DNA from: DAONBD01 sp964525485
GTDB lineage: Bacteria > Patescibacteriota > Gracilibacteria > UBA1369 > LOWO2-01-FULL-3
NCBI GenBank assembly: GCA_964525485.1
Contig: CAZGHH010000020.1
Coordinates: forward strand, 1 to 15,349
DNA: 15,349 nucleotides
Direction: 5' to 3'
Shown: in pieces, positions 14,113 through 15,349 of the stretch
Position numbering within the stretch: position 1 is the first letter of the stretch
How the letters are laid out: each line of letters begins with the position of its first letter
Position numbers and translations under genes: made by a program
Notes under the pieces: model-generated
The model's input: only the letters and a program-made list of their open reading frames with translations
Told to the model about the DNA's origin: nothing
Database searches by the model: none

Positions 14113-14592
14113 ATGAATTCAAAAAAAGTACTACTTACACTTTTACTCATCACGGCAATCGCCGGAGTCGCCGCTTTGCAAGTCAGAAACAAATCATTGA
14201 TTCAGGGACAAATTTTTGGCGACAAGACGATCGAAACACAAGAGGATGTTACAACTTTGCCTGATTTAAAACCAACTTTGACGACAGAAGGAGTAGATCA
14301 AAATGGAAACTTGAGGGTCAGGATAAAAGTCGAGAATATTGGCGAAGGCCCGGTTCTAGGCACGAATCCATACAGCTACACGATCTATATCAATGAAGTC
14401 GAAATCCTCACAAACACAGACGCATTTTCTCGCATGGACAAAGGTGATTCTTTCAGCTTCATCTATCCTATCGATAAAGAACTTTATCAATATGGTGACT
14501 CTGGAAAAATAAAAGTCGTAGTCGATGCGGACGGCAAGATCGAAGAAACAGACAAGAGCAACAACGAGAGCGAGGTGGAGTATAAGATTTAG
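14113..14592 (+). CDS. Exported or membrane-anchored CARDB-domain protein
   Basis: The 159-residue product starts with a basic end and a hydrophobic stretch (MNSKKVLLTLLLITAIAGVAAL, ~5-22) that reads as a signal peptide or anchor. There is no lipobox cysteine. A short linker leads to an Ig-like beta-sandwich of the CARDB type (~48-159): DLKPTL, then VKVEN-type strand VRIKVENIGEGPVLGTNPYSYTIYINE, and the closing KIKVVVDADGKIEETDKSNNESEV. The Asp-x-x-x-x-Ile-x-Glu-x-x-x-x-Asn-Asn ending is typical of the family. CARDB domains usually act as adhesion or spacer modules on surface proteins; here the domain stands alone, so a small surface or periplasm-facing protein is likely, with unknown partner. 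It converges with the nuclease gene 17 bp away, with no clear terminator between. Confidence 0.8.
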   Translation: MNSKKVLLTLLLITAIAGVAALQVRNKSLIQGQIFGDKTIETQEDVTTLPDLKPTLTTEGVDQNGNLRVRIKVENIGEGPVLGTNPYSYTIYINEVEILTNTDAFSRMDKGDSFSFIYPIDKELYQYGDSGKIKVVVDADGKIEETDKSNNESEVEYKI

Positions 14593-14609
14593 AATTCAAT
14601 TGCGTCAGT

Positions 14610-15349
14610 TTACACCGCCGGGCAGATTAATTTGAATCCGCAATATGAGCATTGATGCCCAGGTGTCGGCGAAAATTTCGATTTTTTTGCCTGGTCCATA
14701 TAGTAATAAAGGTCGTCTTTCAAACTGTTGAGATCTGAAACACCTTTCTTCAACGATGCCTTTACATTGTCCTCGAGGAAATAAATTGAAAGTTTGCTCA
14801 CAGGAATGTGTAGGAAGTCTCTGCATGCGAGAGCGTAGACGTGAAGTTGGAGTTGGTAATCTTTATCGAGTGCTTTTGACTTCGTGGTTTTGTAATCGAT
14901 GACTTCGAAAGTTCCGTCCTCGAGCCGATCGATGCGGTCGATGCGCCCGGAAATTGTGTATTTGTTTTCACTAGGATCGTTACCTCCAAACTGTATATGG
15001 AAATCTTTCTCCATGTACGCAGGCTTGATCCACGGTTGTGAATTTTTTTTATGGAACTCCACTAAGATGTCGAGGCCTTGCTGTACGCGAGCATCTTCAT
15101 GTTCTTTAATCTCGAAGCCTTTTGAGCTCCATTTTTCTTTGTAAATTTTCTGCAAATTCTCGAGCGAATAAGTGGCCGGGTTCGTCACATCGAGCTGTTT
15201 GTAAAACTCATCGAGAGTGTTGTGCAATGTGGTACCAAAAGTCATCACCTGGCTCGCAGGCTCGGAGAGGTTGATCACGTACCTGCACGCGTATTTGAGC
15301 GGACAAGTGCGGAAAGTATCTATCTGAGAATAGCTGAAATTTTTGTAAT
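14610..15349 (-). CDS. PD-(D/E)XK nuclease domain with Fe-S cysteine motif, C-terminal part of a larger protein
   Basis: The frame is open to the right edge (first full codon at 15347), so the N-terminus is missing; an internal GTG at 15278 is not the likely start because family motifs lie upstream of it. About 246 residues are visible. They begin SYSQIDTFRTCPLKYACRYV, the usual first motif with its Cys-Pro, then FGTTLHNTLDEF (motif His), ISGRIDRIDR (metal-binding Asp), FEVIDYKTTKSK (Asp-x-Lys), and QLQLHVYALA (QxxxY). The C-terminus has Cys-x2-Cys-x5-Cys (CSYCGFKLIC). With the early Cys this matches the 4Fe-4S nuclease domains of AddB/RecB-like proteins (PF12705 type). In CPR-like genomes such domains are often fused behind a UvrD/PcrA-type helicase, but no helicase motif is within the window. 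It likely works in DNA end resection or repair. Domain assignment is strong; the full protein is unknown. Confidence 0.88.
   Translation of the reverse strand, partial: YKNFSYSQIDTFRTCPLKYACRYVINLSEPASQVMTFGTTLHNTLDEFYKQLDVTNPATYSLENLQKIYKEKWSSKGFEIKEHEDARVQQGLDILVEFHKKNSQPWIKPAYMEKDFHIQFGGNDPSENKYTISGRIDRIDRLEDGTFEVIDYKTTKSKALDKDYQLQLHVYALACRDFLHIPVSKLSIYFLEDNVKASLKKGVSDLNSLKDDLYYYMDQAKKSKFSPTPGHQCSYCGFKLICPAV

Overview
This window looks like a piece of a small-genome, uncultivated bacterium of the Candidate Phyla Radiation (CPR). That placement is an inference. It rests on the mix of ordinary bacterial housekeeping genes with a large orphan coiled-coil protein, a CPR-style winged-helix protein, a CARDB-domain exported protein, a modest AT bias, and start sites that lack Shine-Dalgarno sequences. 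The Peregrinibacteria/Gracilibacteria side of the radiation is possible, but I could not test it. UGA serves as a normal stop (csaB ends in TGA), so the UGA-to-Gly code is not in use. No rRNA, tRNA, insertion sequence or CRISPR array was seen.

Layout. Left edge (1-2197, minus): a long unrecognised coiled-coil protein whose 3' end lies outside the window. A divergent intergenic region separates it from tig (trigger factor, plus). Then come about 620 bp with little coding potential but rich in inverted repeats, leading to a winged-helix DNA-binding protein, rplS (L19) and csaB (polysaccharide pyruvyl transferase), all plus. csaB converges with a minus-strand series that reads, in transcription order, rmuC > infB > proS > rmlD > rmlA. 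rmuC is divergent from a secreted or anchored CARDB protein (plus). That gene converges with the 3' end of a PD-(D/E)XK nuclease with an AddB-type iron-sulfur cysteine pattern, which is cut by the right edge.

How the genes fit together. tig, rplS, infB and proS serve protein synthesis and folding. rmlA, rmlD and csaB are cell-surface sugar genes: dTDP-sugar supply and pyruvylation of a wall polysaccharide. rmuC and the nuclease concern DNA recombination and repair.

The most unusual signal is a ~55-bp repeat made of two 18-bp near-palindromes on a 37-bp pitch around a conserved 19-bp spacer. It occurs twice, in opposite orientations. In each case it overlaps the 3' end of a gene (rmlD and rmuC) and supplies the same last residues and stop, Ser-Ser-Pro-Gly-TAG. 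Other notable signals are a perfect 30-bp palindrome built from 8-bp repeats upstream of the winged-helix gene, the lack of Shine-Dalgarno sites at the chosen starts, and a 71-nt G-free leader before the CARDB gene.
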